Positions 26,036 through 34,569 of a DNA stretch of 64,000 nucleotides are shown one piece after another; the stretch's first letter is position 1, and the number at the start of each line of letters is the position of its first letter. The stretch is taken from assembly GCF_019801465.1 (NCBI RefSeq), contig NZ_JAHVJA010000003.1:372001-436000 (forward strand), in the 5' to 3' direction. The notes under the pieces were generated by a model, which ran no database searches, had not been told where the DNA came from, and was given only the letters and a program-made list of their open reading frames with translations. This stretch comes from Leisingera daeponensis. Lineage in GTDB: Bacteria; Pseudomonadota; Alphaproteobacteria; Rhodobacterales; Rhodobacteraceae. A program made the translations under genes and the position numbers.

Positions 26036-26986
26036 TCAGTCCCGCGGTGCGGCGGCGCGGTGCAAGCGGTCGTTGATTGCCTCGCCCAGTCCGTGTTCCG
26101 GCACCGGGGCAACGGCGATCGGTTTGCCTAGGGCATCCAGCCGGTGGAGATGGCCGAAAAGGTTCGCGGCGGCCTCCGCCAGATCACCGCTTTCGGACAG
26201 GTTCAGGTCGCATTCCACCGGGCCGAAGCCGAGAAACAGCTCGCCCTCGCCGGGCGCCTCCGCATTCAGCCGCACCGGCGCGCCGGGGGCATAATGCGAC
26301 AGCAACTGGCCCGGGGCGGTAAGCGGATCATGCACATCCCGCTGCACCAGCTTGCGGCCCAGCACCGTCTCGATCTCCTCCGCAGCCAGCCCGCCCGGGC
26401 GCAGCAGCATCACCTCCGACCCTGCCAGCCCGATGATTGTGGACTCAAGGCCAACGCCGCAGGCGCCGTCATCCAGGATCGCCGCAATCCGCCCGTCCAG
26501 CCCGGCGATCACATGTGCCGCTGTTGTCGGACTGATCTTGCCGGAAGGGTTCGCCGAGGGGGCCGCCACCGGCCCGTCCAGCTCTCTCAGCAGTGCCTGG
26601 CCCGTGGGATGCGCCGGCACCCGAATACCCAGGGTGTCCAGCCCGGCAGTGACCAGCGGTGAAATCCCGTGCCCCTCGCGCAGCGGCAGCACAAGCGTCA
26701 GCGGGCCGGGCCAGAACGCGGCCGCCAGCTGTTCCGCAACGTCATTCCACTGTACATAGCGCCGCGCCGCCTCCGCCGAATGCACATGCGCGATCAGCGG
26801 GTTGAAAGACGGCCGCCCCTTTGCCTCGTAAATTGCCGCCACCGCTTCGCCCTGTCTGGCATCGGCGCCCAAGCCATAAACGGTCTCAGTCGGGAAAGAG
26901 ACCAGCCGCCCCTCCCGCAGAAGCTGGGCGGCGCGGGCAATGCCGCCTGCCGTTGCGGCAAGAATTTCAGTGCTCTGCTGGGGCAT
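26036..26986 (-). CDS. L-threonylcarbamoyladenylate synthase (Sua5 type)
   Basis: Makes threonylcarbamoyl-AMP from threonine, bicarbonate and ATP for the t6A37 modification of ANN-decoding tRNAs. The 316-residue product has the YrdC/TsaC domain (GRLVSFPTETVYGLGADA, KGRPSFNPLIAHV, WPGPLTLVLP, PVAAPSANPSGKISPT) and the extra C-terminal Sua5 domain, joined by LLRPGGLAAEEIE and LLSHYAPGAPVRLN. It is therefore the long Sua5 form rather than short TsaC. ATG 26986 is chosen; the upstream open frame runs into the promoter of the divergent acyl-CoA dehydrogenase gene. Confidence 0.93.
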   Translation of the reverse strand: MPQQSTEILAATAGGIARAAQLLREGRLVSFPTETVYGLGADARQGEAVAAIYEAKGRPSFNPLIAHVHSAEAARRYVQWNDVAEQLAAAFWPGPLTLVLPLREGHGISPLVTAGLDTLGIRVPAHPTGQALLRELDGPVAAPSANPSGKISPTTAAHVIAGLDGRIAAILDDGACGVGLESTIIGLAGSEVMLLRPGGLAAEEIETVLGRKLVQRDVHDPLTAPGQLLSHYAPGAPVRLNAEAPGEGELFLGFGPVECDLNLSESGDLAEAAANLFGHLHRLDALGKPIAVAPVPEHGLGEAINDRLHRAAAPRD

Positions 26987-27128
26987 TTCGGGTGACGCGG
27001 CGTTTTGGTTGATTGAAATAAGCGTCCGATTAGGTAATCGGACAAGCCACAGACCATAATGGGCCAGCGCCGGGAAGCCAAGACTGCCCGCGCCCGCACG
27101 CCCCAGAAACCCCCGCCAGAGGACGCCC

Positions 27129-28832
27129 ATGACCTTCCGCGCCCCCGTTTCCGAGTATGAATTTCTGCTGAACCACGTCGTCGGATATGACAGCATCCCG
27201 GCCACAGACCGCTTTGCAGAGGCAACCCCCGACATGGTGAGCGCGATCCTGACCGAGGCGGGCAAGTTGTGCGACGAGGTGATGGCCCCGCTGCAGCGCA
27301 GCGGCGACCTGCATCCCGCGCATCTGGAAAACGGCGTGCTGAGGACCTCGCCCGGATTCGCCGAAGGGTATCAGGCCATCATGGACGGCGGCTGGGTCGG
27401 AATCAGCGCCGCAGAGGAATTCGGCGGCATGGGGCTGCCGCAGACGGTTGCCGTCGCGGTGTACGAAATGATGGCCGGCGCCTGCCTGTCGCTGCAGCTG
27501 GCACCGCTGCTGAGCCAGGGCCAGATCGAGGCGCTGGAGCACCATGCCTCCGACGCGATCAAGGAGATCTTTCTGCCCAAGCTGGTCTCCGGTGAATGGT
27601 CCGGCACCATGAACCTGACCGAACCCCAGGCCGGTTCCGATGTCGGCGCTCTCAGCTCCAAGGCAGAGCCCAACGGCGATGGCTCCTATGCCATCTCGGG
27701 CCAGAAGATTTTCATCTCGTGGGGTGACAACGACTTCTGCAGCAACGTCTGCCACCTGGTGCTGGCACGGCTGCCGGACGGGGTGCCGGGAACCAAGGGG
27801 ATTTCGCTGTTCCTGGTGCCTAAATACCTGCCGGACGCCGGCGGCAACCCGGGCAAGGCAAACGATCTGAAGGTCGTCAGCCTTGAGCACAAGATGGGCC
27901 TGCACGGCTCCCCCACCTGTGTGATGCAGTTCGACGGCGCCACCGGCTGGCTGGTCGGGGCCGAGCACGGCGGCATGGCCGCGATGTTCACAATGATGAA
28001 CAACGCGCGCGTTGGGGTTGGCGGCCAGGGCGTCGGCGCAGGCGAGGGCGCCTATCAGCACGCGCTGGCCTATGCGCTGGAGCGCAAGCAGGGCAAGACC
28101 GCTAGCGGCTTCATTGCCGACCACGCCGACGTGCGCCGGATGCTGATGGAAATGAAGGCGGACCTCTTTGCCTCCCGCGCCATCCTGATGGCCTGCGCCC
28201 GCGCCATCGACATGCAGACCGCCACCGGAAGCGGGGACTGGGGCGCGCGCGCAGCCTTCCTGACGCCGATCGCCAAGGCCTTCGGCACCGACACCGGGAT
28301 GCGGGTTTCGGAAACCGGAGTGCAGGTGTTCGGCGGCATGGGCTTCATCGAGGAATCCGGTGCCGCGCAGTATTACCGCGACGTGCGGGTGACGGCGATC
28401 TACGAAGGCACCAACGGCATCCAGTCGATGGACCTGGTGGCGCGCAAGATGATGGACGGCGGCGAGACGGCCTTTGCCCTGATCGACGAGATCGAGGAGC
28501 AGGCCGAACGCGCCCGTGCCACCCATCCGAACATGGCGGAAGCTGTCTGGCAGGCCTGCGAATCATTGCGCGAAGCGACTGAATGGCTGGTGGCGCAGCA
28601 GGACCTGCAGGACCGCTTTGCCGGCTCGGTGCCGTATCTGCGCGCCTTCGCCCGGGTGCTCGGCGGCCATTACCACCTGGCTGCCGCAATGGCTGATCAG
28701 GGCGGTGCGCGCGAGAAACTGGCCCGGTTTTACATCACCCGGATGCTGCCGGAGCATGCGGCGCTGCTGGCGCACGCCCAGGCCGGCGCGGCAGGCACCT
28801 TCGCGCTCAGCCTTGATGAACTTGCAGGCTGA
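27129..28832 (+). CDS. Acyl-CoA dehydrogenase, DmdC-like group
   Basis: 567 residues, a long FAD-dependent acyl-CoA dehydrogenase. Landmarks: GWVGISAAEEFGGMGLPQT, MNLTEPQAGSDVGALSSKA, HKMGLHGSPTCVMQFDGATG, NNARVGVGGQGVGAGEGAYQ, QVFGGMGFIEESG and the catalytic-base region AIYEGTNGIQSMDLV. The extra C-terminal domain of about 130 residues marks the group that includes 3-methylmercaptopropionyl-CoA dehydrogenase (DmdC) of DMSP demethylation, but roseobacters carry several paralogues and the substrate is uncertain. An MBL hydrolase gene overlaps its 3' end. Confidence 0.88.
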   Translation: MTFRAPVSEYEFLLNHVVGYDSIPATDRFAEATPDMVSAILTEAGKLCDEVMAPLQRSGDLHPAHLENGVLRTSPGFAEGYQAIMDGGWVGISAAEEFGGMGLPQTVAVAVYEMMAGACLSLQLAPLLSQGQIEALEHHASDAIKEIFLPKLVSGEWSGTMNLTEPQAGSDVGALSSKAEPNGDGSYAISGQKIFISWGDNDFCSNVCHLVLARLPDGVPGTKGISLFLVPKYLPDAGGNPGKANDLKVVSLEHKMGLHGSPTCVMQFDGATGWLVGAEHGGMAAMFTMMNNARVGVGGQGVGAGEGAYQHALAYALERKQGKTASGFIADHADVRRMLMEMKADLFASRAILMACARAIDMQTATGSGDWGARAAFLTPIAKAFGTDTGMRVSETGVQVFGGMGFIEESGAAQYYRDVRVTAIYEGTNGIQSMDLVARKMMDGGETAFALIDEIEEQAERARATHPNMAEAVWQACESLREATEWLVAQQDLQDRFAGSVPYLRAFARVLGGHYHLAAAMADQGGAREKLARFYITRMLPEHAALLAHAQAGAAGTFALSLDELAG

Positions 28833-29883
28833 CACCGTGGCCGATATCCCCGACGTCTCCCCCCGCACCCCCTGGGAAGAACCGCCCGCGCATGGCGAAG
28901 CCATCGAGGTGGCGGAGGGCGTTCTTTGGATGCGCCAGCCGCTGCCGATGAAACTGGATCACGTCAACATCTACGCGCTGGACGATGGCGACGGCTGGAC
29001 GGTGGTCGACACCGGCTTCAACACCCGCAAGAGCCGCGCGATCTGGGACAGTCTGATGGCGGGGCCACTGAAGGGCAAGCCGGTGACGCGGGTGGTCGGC
29101 ACCCACCACCACCCCGATCACATCGGCCTCGCGGGCTGGTTACAAAGCGGGCAGGGCGCCGAACTGGTCACCACCCGAACCGCCTGGCTGTTTGCCCGCA
29201 TGCTGACCCTGGATGTGCAGGAAGTCTGGCCGGAGGAGACCCTGGCCTATTACCGAAGCGCCGGCATGGCGCCGGAAATCTACGAGAAGCGCGTGAATGA
29301 CCGGCCCTTCAACTTTGCCGACACCGTGCACCCGATGCCGCTGGGCTTCACACGCATCAAGCAGGGCGATGTGATCCGAATGGGCGGGCGCGACTGGGAT
29401 GTGCACACCGGCAACGGCCACGCGCCGGAGCACGCGACCTTCTGGAGCCGCGACGACAATCTGGTCCTCACCGGCGACCAGATCCTATCCACCATCAGCC
29501 CCAACATCGGCGTTTACGCGACCGAACCGATGGCCGACCCGCTGGGCGAATGGCTGGAGTCCTGCGAGCGGCTGGCGAAACTGGCGCGTCCTGATCACCT
29601 GGCACTGGGCGGCCACAAGCTGCCGTTCTCGCGCCTGCCGCTCAGGATGCAGCAGCTGATCGGCAACCACCACGGCGCGCTGGAGCGGCTGATGGATCAC
29701 CTTTCCGTGCCCCGCACCGCCGCCGATTGCTTTGCGCCGCTGTTCAAGCGCACAATCGGCGAAGGCGAGTACGGGCTTGCACTGGTCGAGGCGGTGGCCC
29801 ATGTAAATCACCTGTACCACACCGGCCAGGTGTCCCGCTGGAAACGAGACGACGGCGCCTGGCTTTATCAATGCAAGGGGTGA
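28816..29883 (+). CDS. MBL-fold metallo-hydrolase
   Basis: 355 residues. The metallo-beta-lactamase zinc motif THHHPDHIGLAGWL (HxHxDH) is near residue 98, with further ligands in TGNGHAPEHA, LVLTGDQIL and LGGHKLPF. The C-terminal quarter includes a helical extension typical of glyoxalase-II-like or LACTB2-like proteins. It probably hydrolyses a thioester or ester made by or from the acyl-CoA dehydrogenase pathway (inference from coupling). ATG 28816 overlaps that gene by 17 bp; an in-frame GTG at 28837 is an alternative start. Confidence 0.82.
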   Translation: MNLQADTVADIPDVSPRTPWEEPPAHGEAIEVAEGVLWMRQPLPMKLDHVNIYALDDGDGWTVVDTGFNTRKSRAIWDSLMAGPLKGKPVTRVVGTHHHPDHIGLAGWLQSGQGAELVTTRTAWLFARMLTLDVQEVWPEETLAYYRSAGMAPEIYEKRVNDRPFNFADTVHPMPLGFTRIKQGDVIRMGGRDWDVHTGNGHAPEHATFWSRDDNLVLTGDQILSTISPNIGVYATEPMADPLGEWLESCERLAKLARPDHLALGGHKLPFSRLPLRMQQLIGNHHGALERLMDHLSVPRTAADCFAPLFKRTIGEGEYGLALVEAVAHVNHLYHTGQVSRWKRDDGAWLYQCKG

Positions 29884-29908
29884 CACGCCCCGCGGCAGGG
29901 GAGGCACC

Positions 29909-30361
29909 ATGAGCGACGAGATTTCAACCAGCGCCGAGGCGGCAGAGGCGGCGGTGCTGCCCTGTGTGCATGAAGTCCACTCCGACCCCGAAACCTGCGC
30001 GGGGCTGCGCAAGGTGCCGGAGAAGCTGCAGAAGCCGGACGCGGCCAAAAGCCCGGCGCGCTGGGCCTATGAGCGGCTGATCCTCTACATCCAGAATTTC
30101 GAGCAGCAGCTGGACGCCGAGCACGAGGTGGCGATGGGCTTCACCGGCGGCAATACCGGTGTGCTCAGGATCGAGGGAATGGGCTATTTCGACCCCGACA
30201 TCATCACCTTCTACGGCAGCGAGGGCAGCGGCTCCAAGACCCAGCTGGTGCAGCATGTCAGCCAGCTGAACGTTATGCTGCGCGCGGTGCCCAAGGCGCG
30301 CGAGGAGGCGCCGCCCAACCGGATCGGCTTCCGCCTGGCCTCGGATCTGCAGCAGGGCTGA
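29909..30361 (+). CDS. Conserved hypothetical protein (DUF6173-like)
   Basis: 150 residues, soluble, no signal peptide. Notable conserved-looking stretches are SPARWAYERLILYIQNFEQQ, EVAMGFTGGNTGVLRIEGMG and YFDPDIITFYGSEGSGSKTQ, ending NRIGFRLASDL. This matches my recollection of DUF6173, a family without known function. It starts 25 bp after the MBL gene with a GGGGAGG ribosome site and is likely in the same transcript. Confidence 0.65.
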   Translation: MSDEISTSAEAAEAAVLPCVHEVHSDPETCAGLRKVPEKLQKPDAAKSPARWAYERLILYIQNFEQQLDAEHEVAMGFTGGNTGVLRIEGMGYFDPDIITFYGSEGSGSKTQLVQHVSQLNVMLRAVPKAREEAPPNRIGFRLASDLQQG

Positions 30362-30533
30362 CCGGCGCCGGACGGCGCGAATCGCCGCAGGGGCCGCCGC
30401 GCCGGCTGTCCGGCCGGGTTTCGGCGGTTTTGCGGGGGCATTTCCCCCGGATGCGCCCGAATGACGTGGTGACAGGGCGCGGCAAATCCGGTAATCAGCG
30501 GAAAAATGCACGTGAATTTGAGGGATAAACCAC

Positions 30534-30668
30534 ATGGCTGAACATCAGCACGGCACCATGGACACCACCGTTCAGGAGAAGACCTACTCCAGCTTCCTGA
30601 CCTTTGTGACCCGCTTCAGCATTGCGATGGTCTTCCTCGCGCTGTTCCTGGCCGTTTTCGCCACCTGA
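30534..30668 (+). CDS. aa3-type cytochrome c oxidase subunit IV
   Basis: A 44-residue gene easily missed by length cut-offs. The product is MAEHQHGTMDTTVQEKTYSS followed by a single transmembrane helix (FVTRFSIAMVFLALFLAVFA). This is the small subunit IV of alphaproteobacterial aa3 cytochrome c oxidase, which packs against the main subunits in the inner membrane; its role is accessory. A GAGGGA ribosome site lies about 8 bases upstream. No other cox gene is nearby, which is usual for this subunit. A lipoprotein gene follows after 13 bp. Confidence 0.85.
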   Translation: MAEHQHGTMDTTVQEKTYSSFLTFVTRFSIAMVFLALFLAVFAT

Positions 30669-30681
30669 TTCCCGGAACGAA

Positions 30682-31305
30682 ATGATGCGCAGTCTGCTCT
30701 GCCTCGGCGCGGTGATGCTGGCGCTTGCGGGTTGCGCGGCGCCCCAGCAACCCAACGCGGACGCCGAAACGCTGGCCAGGGTGGCCTACCGCCAGCCTGG
30801 ACCGGCCACGCTCACCCTTTACACCATGATCAACAATCGCACCGGGCGGGGCGGCCATACGTCGCTGATGATCAATGCCTCGGAACGGGTGATCTTCGAT
30901 CCGGCGGGCTCGTTTTACGCCTCGGCCGTGCCAGAGCGGAACGACGTCCTTTACGGCATTACACCGGCGGTCGAGAAAGCCTACCGCGGCGCCCATGCCC
31001 GCAGCACCTACCATGTGGTGGTGCAGCGCGTCGAGGTAACGCCGGAGCAGGCGCAGAAAGCCTATCAGCTGGCGGTCACCAACGGCCGCGTGCCGGGCGC
31101 CTACTGTGCCCAGGCCACCATCGGAATCCTGCAGCAGGTGCCGGGGTTCGAAAGCCTCGACCGCACCTTCTATCCGGAGAAGCTGTCGGCCCAGTTCGGC
31201 CAGCTGCCCGGCGTGAAGACAGAGCGCTACTACGAAAACGACAGCGCCGACCTGCAGGCGGGCATCACCAAGAGCGATGCCGCGCTGAGCGCCGCGGAGG
31301 AATAG
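30682..31305 (+). CDS. Lipoprotein with a possible permuted NlpC/P60-like fold
   Basis: 207 residues starting with a lipoprotein signal (LLCLGAVMLALAGCAA), so Cys at about residue 17 would be lipidated. The mature protein contains RTGRGGHTSLMIN, where the GGHTSL His recalls the first catalytic residue of circularly permuted NlpC/P60 (YiiX/DUF4105-like) proteins, and VPGAYCAQATIGIL, where the Cys could be the nucleophile. Peptidase or acyltransferase activity is inference only. It lies 13 bp after the CoxIV gene. Confidence 0.65.
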   Translation: MMRSLLCLGAVMLALAGCAAPQQPNADAETLARVAYRQPGPATLTLYTMINNRTGRGGHTSLMINASERVIFDPAGSFYASAVPERNDVLYGITPAVEKAYRGAHARSTYHVVVQRVEVTPEQAQKAYQLAVTNGRVPGAYCAQATIGILQQVPGFESLDRTFYPEKLSAQFGQLPGVKTERYYENDSADLQAGITKSDAALSAAEE

Positions 31306-31366
31306 TCCCGCCCGGAATCAGGCCGCGGGCGCGGGCAATGCGCGCCGCCGGATCCGGCTGCGAGTG

Positions 31367-31696
31367 CTAGGCCGCGAGGTACAAAAGCAGCAGCGACAGC
31401 CCGCCTGTGCCAAGGCCGATCAGCACATTGCGGGTCAGATAGCCTGCGGCAAAGGTCGCGGCTGCAGCGGCAAAATGCATCAGGCTGGGTTCCCCGCCGT
31501 TCGGCGCAGGCCAGACCACCAGCGGCGCCACCAGGGCCGGGATGATCGCGACGGCGGTATAGCGCAGGTGCCGCATCAGCCATTCCGGGATGGGTCTGCC
31601 GCCCATGAAGCCGATGAAGGCAAACCGCAGGGCATAGCTGCCGGCCGCCAGCCCGATGATAACGGTCCACAGAACCGGTGCAGGGATGCTGCTCAT
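31367..31696 (-). CDS. azlD: AzlD-family branched-chain amino acid transport subunit
   Basis: 109 residues with three to four transmembrane segments (VLWTVIIGLAAGSYALRFAF, AVAIIPALVAPLVVW, LIGLGTGGLSLLLLYLAA) and the AzlD-typical RFAFIGFMGGRPIPEWL. AzlD works with AzlC to export branched-chain amino acids or analogues. The start overlaps the azlC stop by four bases, as expected for the pair. It is convergent with the lipoprotein gene. Confidence 0.88.
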   Translation of the reverse strand: MSSIPAPVLWTVIIGLAAGSYALRFAFIGFMGGRPIPEWLMRHLRYTAVAIIPALVAPLVVWPAPNGGEPSLMHFAAAAATFAAGYLTRNVLIGLGTGGLSLLLLYLAA

Positions 31697-32421
31697 TTGA
31701 CGCCCTCCGCCTTGATCTTCTGCCGCTCCAGCCACAATTCCGCCTGGGCGCCGGCTACCATTCCGGCGATCCCGGCCACGATCAGCCCCAGGTTATAGGG
31801 CAGCGCGGCCGCAGGCAGCGAGGCGGCCACCGCCACAAAGCAGGCCGCCACATGCGCAGGCGTGCGCAGCATCGGCCCGATCATCGCCAGAAACGCCAGC
31901 GGCAGCACGAAATCCACCCCCCAGCTCTCCGGAATGCGGGTGCCGACCAGCGCCCCCAGCGCGGTGGCGATCACCCAGGCCGGGGTGATCAGGCCATTGG
32001 TTCCAAAGAAGTAGGCGACCCGCTGCGGCAGCGGCATCTCCGGCTCCTGCTCAAACTTCACGATCGACAGCGCATAAGACTGGTCGACGATGAAATAGGC
32101 GGCCAGCGCCCGCTGCCACATCGGCGCATCGCCGAGGTAGGGCGTCAGCGAGGCCGAATACATTGCCATCCGCAGGTTCACTGCCAGCGCCGAGATCAGG
32201 ATGATGATCAGCGGCGCATTCTCCTGCATCAGCTGCAGCGCGGTGAACTGGGCTGCGCCGGCAAAGACCGCCAGCGAAAACGCAAAGGCTTCCGGCACGA
32301 TCAGCCCGGCCTCTGCCGCCAGCACGCCGAACAGGAAACCGAAGGGCGATGCCATGAACAGGAAGGGCGCGCTGTCGCGAAACCCTTTCCAGAAGGCCGA
32401 TTTGGTGGTGGTGATTGCCAT
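31693..32421 (-). CDS. azlC: AzlC-family branched-chain amino acid exporter
   Basis: 242 residues, the larger subunit of the AzlCD transporter. It starts ITTTKSAFWKGFRDSAPFLF and has PFGFLFGVLA, VFAGAAQFTALQLM, LAVNLRMAMYSASLTPYL and a run of hydrophobic helices to the end, all matching the family. It is an inner-membrane protein; substrate range in this organism is unknown. It is coupled to azlD and divergent from fdhD, with about 58 bp between the starts. Confidence 0.92.
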   Translation of the reverse strand: MAITTTKSAFWKGFRDSAPFLFMASPFGFLFGVLAAEAGLIVPEAFAFSLAVFAGAAQFTALQLMQENAPLIIILISALAVNLRMAMYSASLTPYLGDAPMWQRALAAYFIVDQSYALSIVKFEQEPEMPLPQRVAYFFGTNGLITPAWVIATALGALVGTRIPESWGVDFVLPLAFLAMIGPMLRTPAHVAACFVAVAASLPAAALPYNLGLIVAGIAGMVAGAQAELWLERQKIKAEGVK

Positions 32422-32479
32422 CTGCGCGTCCTAGATTGCGTGCACCCGGCCTAAGGCGGACGCAGGAGGAATGCAATTG

Positions 32480-33361
32480 GTGAGTATGGATATTACAGAA
32501 GAATATCTGATTGCGCCCGGTGTCTCCGACCCGCGGCTCACACGCGCTGTCACCGGCGTTGACCAGAACGGCGATACAAGCGAGATCGCGGTGGTCGAGG
32601 AGCGGCCGCTGACCATCTTCCTGAATTCCCAGGAAATTGTTACCGCGATGACCATCGGCGACTACCCGGAATACCTGGCGCTCGGCTTCCTGCGCAACCA
32701 GCGGATGCTGCGCGATGAGGATGAAGTCACCCGCGTCGACTATGACGAGGACCTGGAAACCGTGGTGGTGCGCACGGCGGTGGAGACCAGCCACGAGGAA
32801 AAGCTGAAGAAAAAGACCCGCACCTCCGGCTGCGCGGTCGGCACCGTCTTCGGCGACATGATGGAGGGGCTGGAGGACGTGCGCCTGCCGCAGACGGAGG
32901 TCCGCACCTCCTGGCTTTATGCGCTGGCGCATAAGATCAACCGCACGCCCTCGCTGTACCTTGAGGCCGGCGCGATCCACGGCACTGTTCTGTGCCATCA
33001 GGACCGCCCGCTGGTCTATATGGAGGACGTTGGCCGCCACAACGCGGTGGACAAGATTGCAGGCTGGATGCTGTCGGAAAAGGCCGAGGCCGAGGACAAG
33101 ATCCTTTACACCACCGGGCGGCTGACTTCGGAGATGGTGATCAAGACCGCGATGATGGGCATCCCAGTGCTGGCCTCGCGCTCTGGCTTCACTGCTTGGG
33201 GCGTGGAGATTGCGCGCGAGGTCGGCCTCACCCTGATCGGCCGGATGCGCGGCCAGCGGTTTATCTGCCTCTCCGGTGAGGAGCGGCTGGTGCGGGACAT
33301 GGACCCCAAGGACGCGCCGGTTGAGGAAAAGAAGCACCGTCGCAAGAGTGCGGGATCGTGA
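32480..33361 (+). CDS. fdhD: Formate dehydrogenase accessory sulfurtransferase FdhD
   Basis: FdhD transfers sulfur from IscS to the molybdenum cofactor before its insertion into formate dehydrogenase. The 293-residue product has ERPLTIFLNSQEIVTAMTIG, YLALGFLRNQRML, YMEDVGRHNAVDKIAGWML, and LTSEMVIKTAMMGIPVLASR. The sulfur-carrying loop reads TRTSGCAVGTVFGD with a single Cys, not the CxxC of the E. coli protein. Start: AGGAGG at 32464-32469 sits too close to ATG 32471, so GTG 32480 (or TTG 32477) is preferred; ATG 32486 is further away. It heads the cofactor operon. Confidence 0.92.
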   Translation: MSMDITEEYLIAPGVSDPRLTRAVTGVDQNGDTSEIAVVEERPLTIFLNSQEIVTAMTIGDYPEYLALGFLRNQRMLRDEDEVTRVDYDEDLETVVVRTAVETSHEEKLKKKTRTSGCAVGTVFGDMMEGLEDVRLPQTEVRTSWLYALAHKINRTPSLYLEAGAIHGTVLCHQDRPLVYMEDVGRHNAVDKIAGWMLSEKAEAEDKILYTTGRLTSEMVIKTAMMGIPVLASRSGFTAWGVEIAREVGLTLIGRMRGQRFICLSGEERLVRDMDPKDAPVEEKKHRRKSAGS

Positions 33362-33403
33362 CGGCCGAGCCAAGGCAGACAAGGAGAATTGGTTTGATTG
33401 AAG

Positions 33404-33934
33404 ATGACCAAAGCAGATTTGCAAAATGGCAGCAATGGCATCATGCTTGACGTAGTCAAGTTTTTCCTGCTGTTGACGGGGTTGATTGGCGTGCCGTTAG
33501 TATGGGTGGCAGGTGTTCGCCTATATTCTCATTCAGCCCAGTTAATATTCTATGGTATGGCAAAACTGCCATCCAGCGAGTTGGAGCGCTTCGGCTGGCC
33601 AAGCTCTGCAGACGTGTTTCAAGACATTCGGATGCGTCCCTTGCTGGATAAGTTAGTCGCATCGCTGCATACGGAAACCTATGATCGCCCTACAATTCTC
33701 GGGAAATTTTGGGTATGGGGATTGCCAGCTTGTAATGGAATTTCCATTGAAACACGACGCGCTGCACGGCGATACCGGGTTATTCGAACTTCTGGCACAT
33801 TGCTTTTCTTTGGCGTTCTACCTTTTGTCGCTCTTCGAAGCTTTGGTGCTTCTATTATGATCTTGGCATTCATTGTTCTGGTTCCGCCAGACAAACTTTT
33901 TCCCTGGAAGCAGAGAAACGGAAGCACCCCATGA
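33404..33934 (+). CDS. AT-richer membrane protein of unknown function inside the cofactor operon
   Basis: 176 residues. There is a hydrophobic segment near the start (VVKFFLLLTGLIGVPLVWVA) and one or two near the end (SGTLLFFGVLPFVALRSF, ASIMILAFIVLVPPDKLF), with a soluble middle. No family was recognised. Base composition is clearly lower in GC and codon use differs from fdhD and mobA on either side, suggesting acquisition by transfer. Its stop overlaps the mobA start as ATGA, so the insertion now couples translation into mobA. A TTG at 33398, better placed behind AAGGAG, is an alternative start. Confidence 0.65.
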   Translation: MTKADLQNGSNGIMLDVVKFFLLLTGLIGVPLVWVAGVRLYSHSAQLIFYGMAKLPSSELERFGWPSSADVFQDIRMRPLLDKLVASLHTETYDRPTILGKFWVWGLPACNGISIETRRAARRYRVIRTSGTLLFFGVLPFVALRSFGASIMILAFIVLVPPDKLFPWKQRNGSTP

Positions 33935-34569
33935 CCCAACCCCTTGGCGTAATCCTCGCAGGCGGCCTTGCCACCCGGATGGGCGGCGGCGACAAGGGGC
34001 GGCTGCTGGTCGGCGGTGAAAGCCTCTTGTCCCGCGTGGCGGACCGGCTTGGCCCCCAGGTCGCGGGCCTGGCGCTCAACGCCAATGGCGACTCGGAGCG
34101 GTTCGCCGACTTGGGACTTCCGGTCATTGCCGACTCGATCGCAGGCTTTGCCGGTCCGCTTGCGGGCGTGCTGGCGGGCCTCGACTGGGCCGCAGAGCAG
34201 GGAGCCAACACCATTGTGACCGCTGCTGCCGACACGCCCTTTTTCCCGCGGGATCTGGTTGCGCGGCTAACCGCTGCCGCACAGGGCATGGAGCACCCTC
34301 TGGCCCTCGCCACCACCCCGCGCACCGGCGGTGAGTCACTGAAGTCCGGCGGGCGGAGCAAAGTGAACCGGCATCCGGCTTTCGGCCTCTGGCCCGTCGC
34401 CCTGCGCGACGACCTGCGCGCTGCCTTGAATGACGGGCTGCGCAAGGTGGTGCTGTGGACCGACCGGCACGGGGGCCGCGAGGCGCTGTTCGAAGCCGAT
34501 CCCTTCGACCCCTTCTTCAACATCAACACGCCAGAGGATCTGGCCAAGGCCGAGGCGCTGCTGACATGA
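33931..34569 (+). CDS. mobA: Molybdenum cofactor guanylyltransferase
   Basis: MobA attaches GMP to molybdopterin to make the bis-MGD form used by enzymes such as formate dehydrogenase. The 212-residue product begins with the nucleotidyltransferase signature GVILAGGLATRMGGGDKGRL, then LALNANGD, PLAGVLAGLDWA, and the metal-binding TAAADTPFFPRDLV. FFNINTPEDLAKAE near the end is also typical. Its start overlaps the stop of the AT-richer gene and its stop overlaps the mobB start, so it is tightly embedded in the operon. Confidence 0.95.
   Translation: MTQPLGVILAGGLATRMGGGDKGRLLVGGESLLSRVADRLGPQVAGLALNANGDSERFADLGLPVIADSIAGFAGPLAGVLAGLDWAAEQGANTIVTAAADTPFFPRDLVARLTAAAQGMEHPLALATTPRTGGESLKSGGRSKVNRHPAFGLWPVALRDDLRAALNDGLRKVVLWTDRHGGREALFEADPFDPFFNINTPEDLAKAEALLT

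Noticed and set aside
27129-28832. Naming the acyl-CoA dehydrogenase dmdC
   Set aside because: Several paralogues exist in roseobacters and substrate residues cannot be judged by eye, so no symbol was given.
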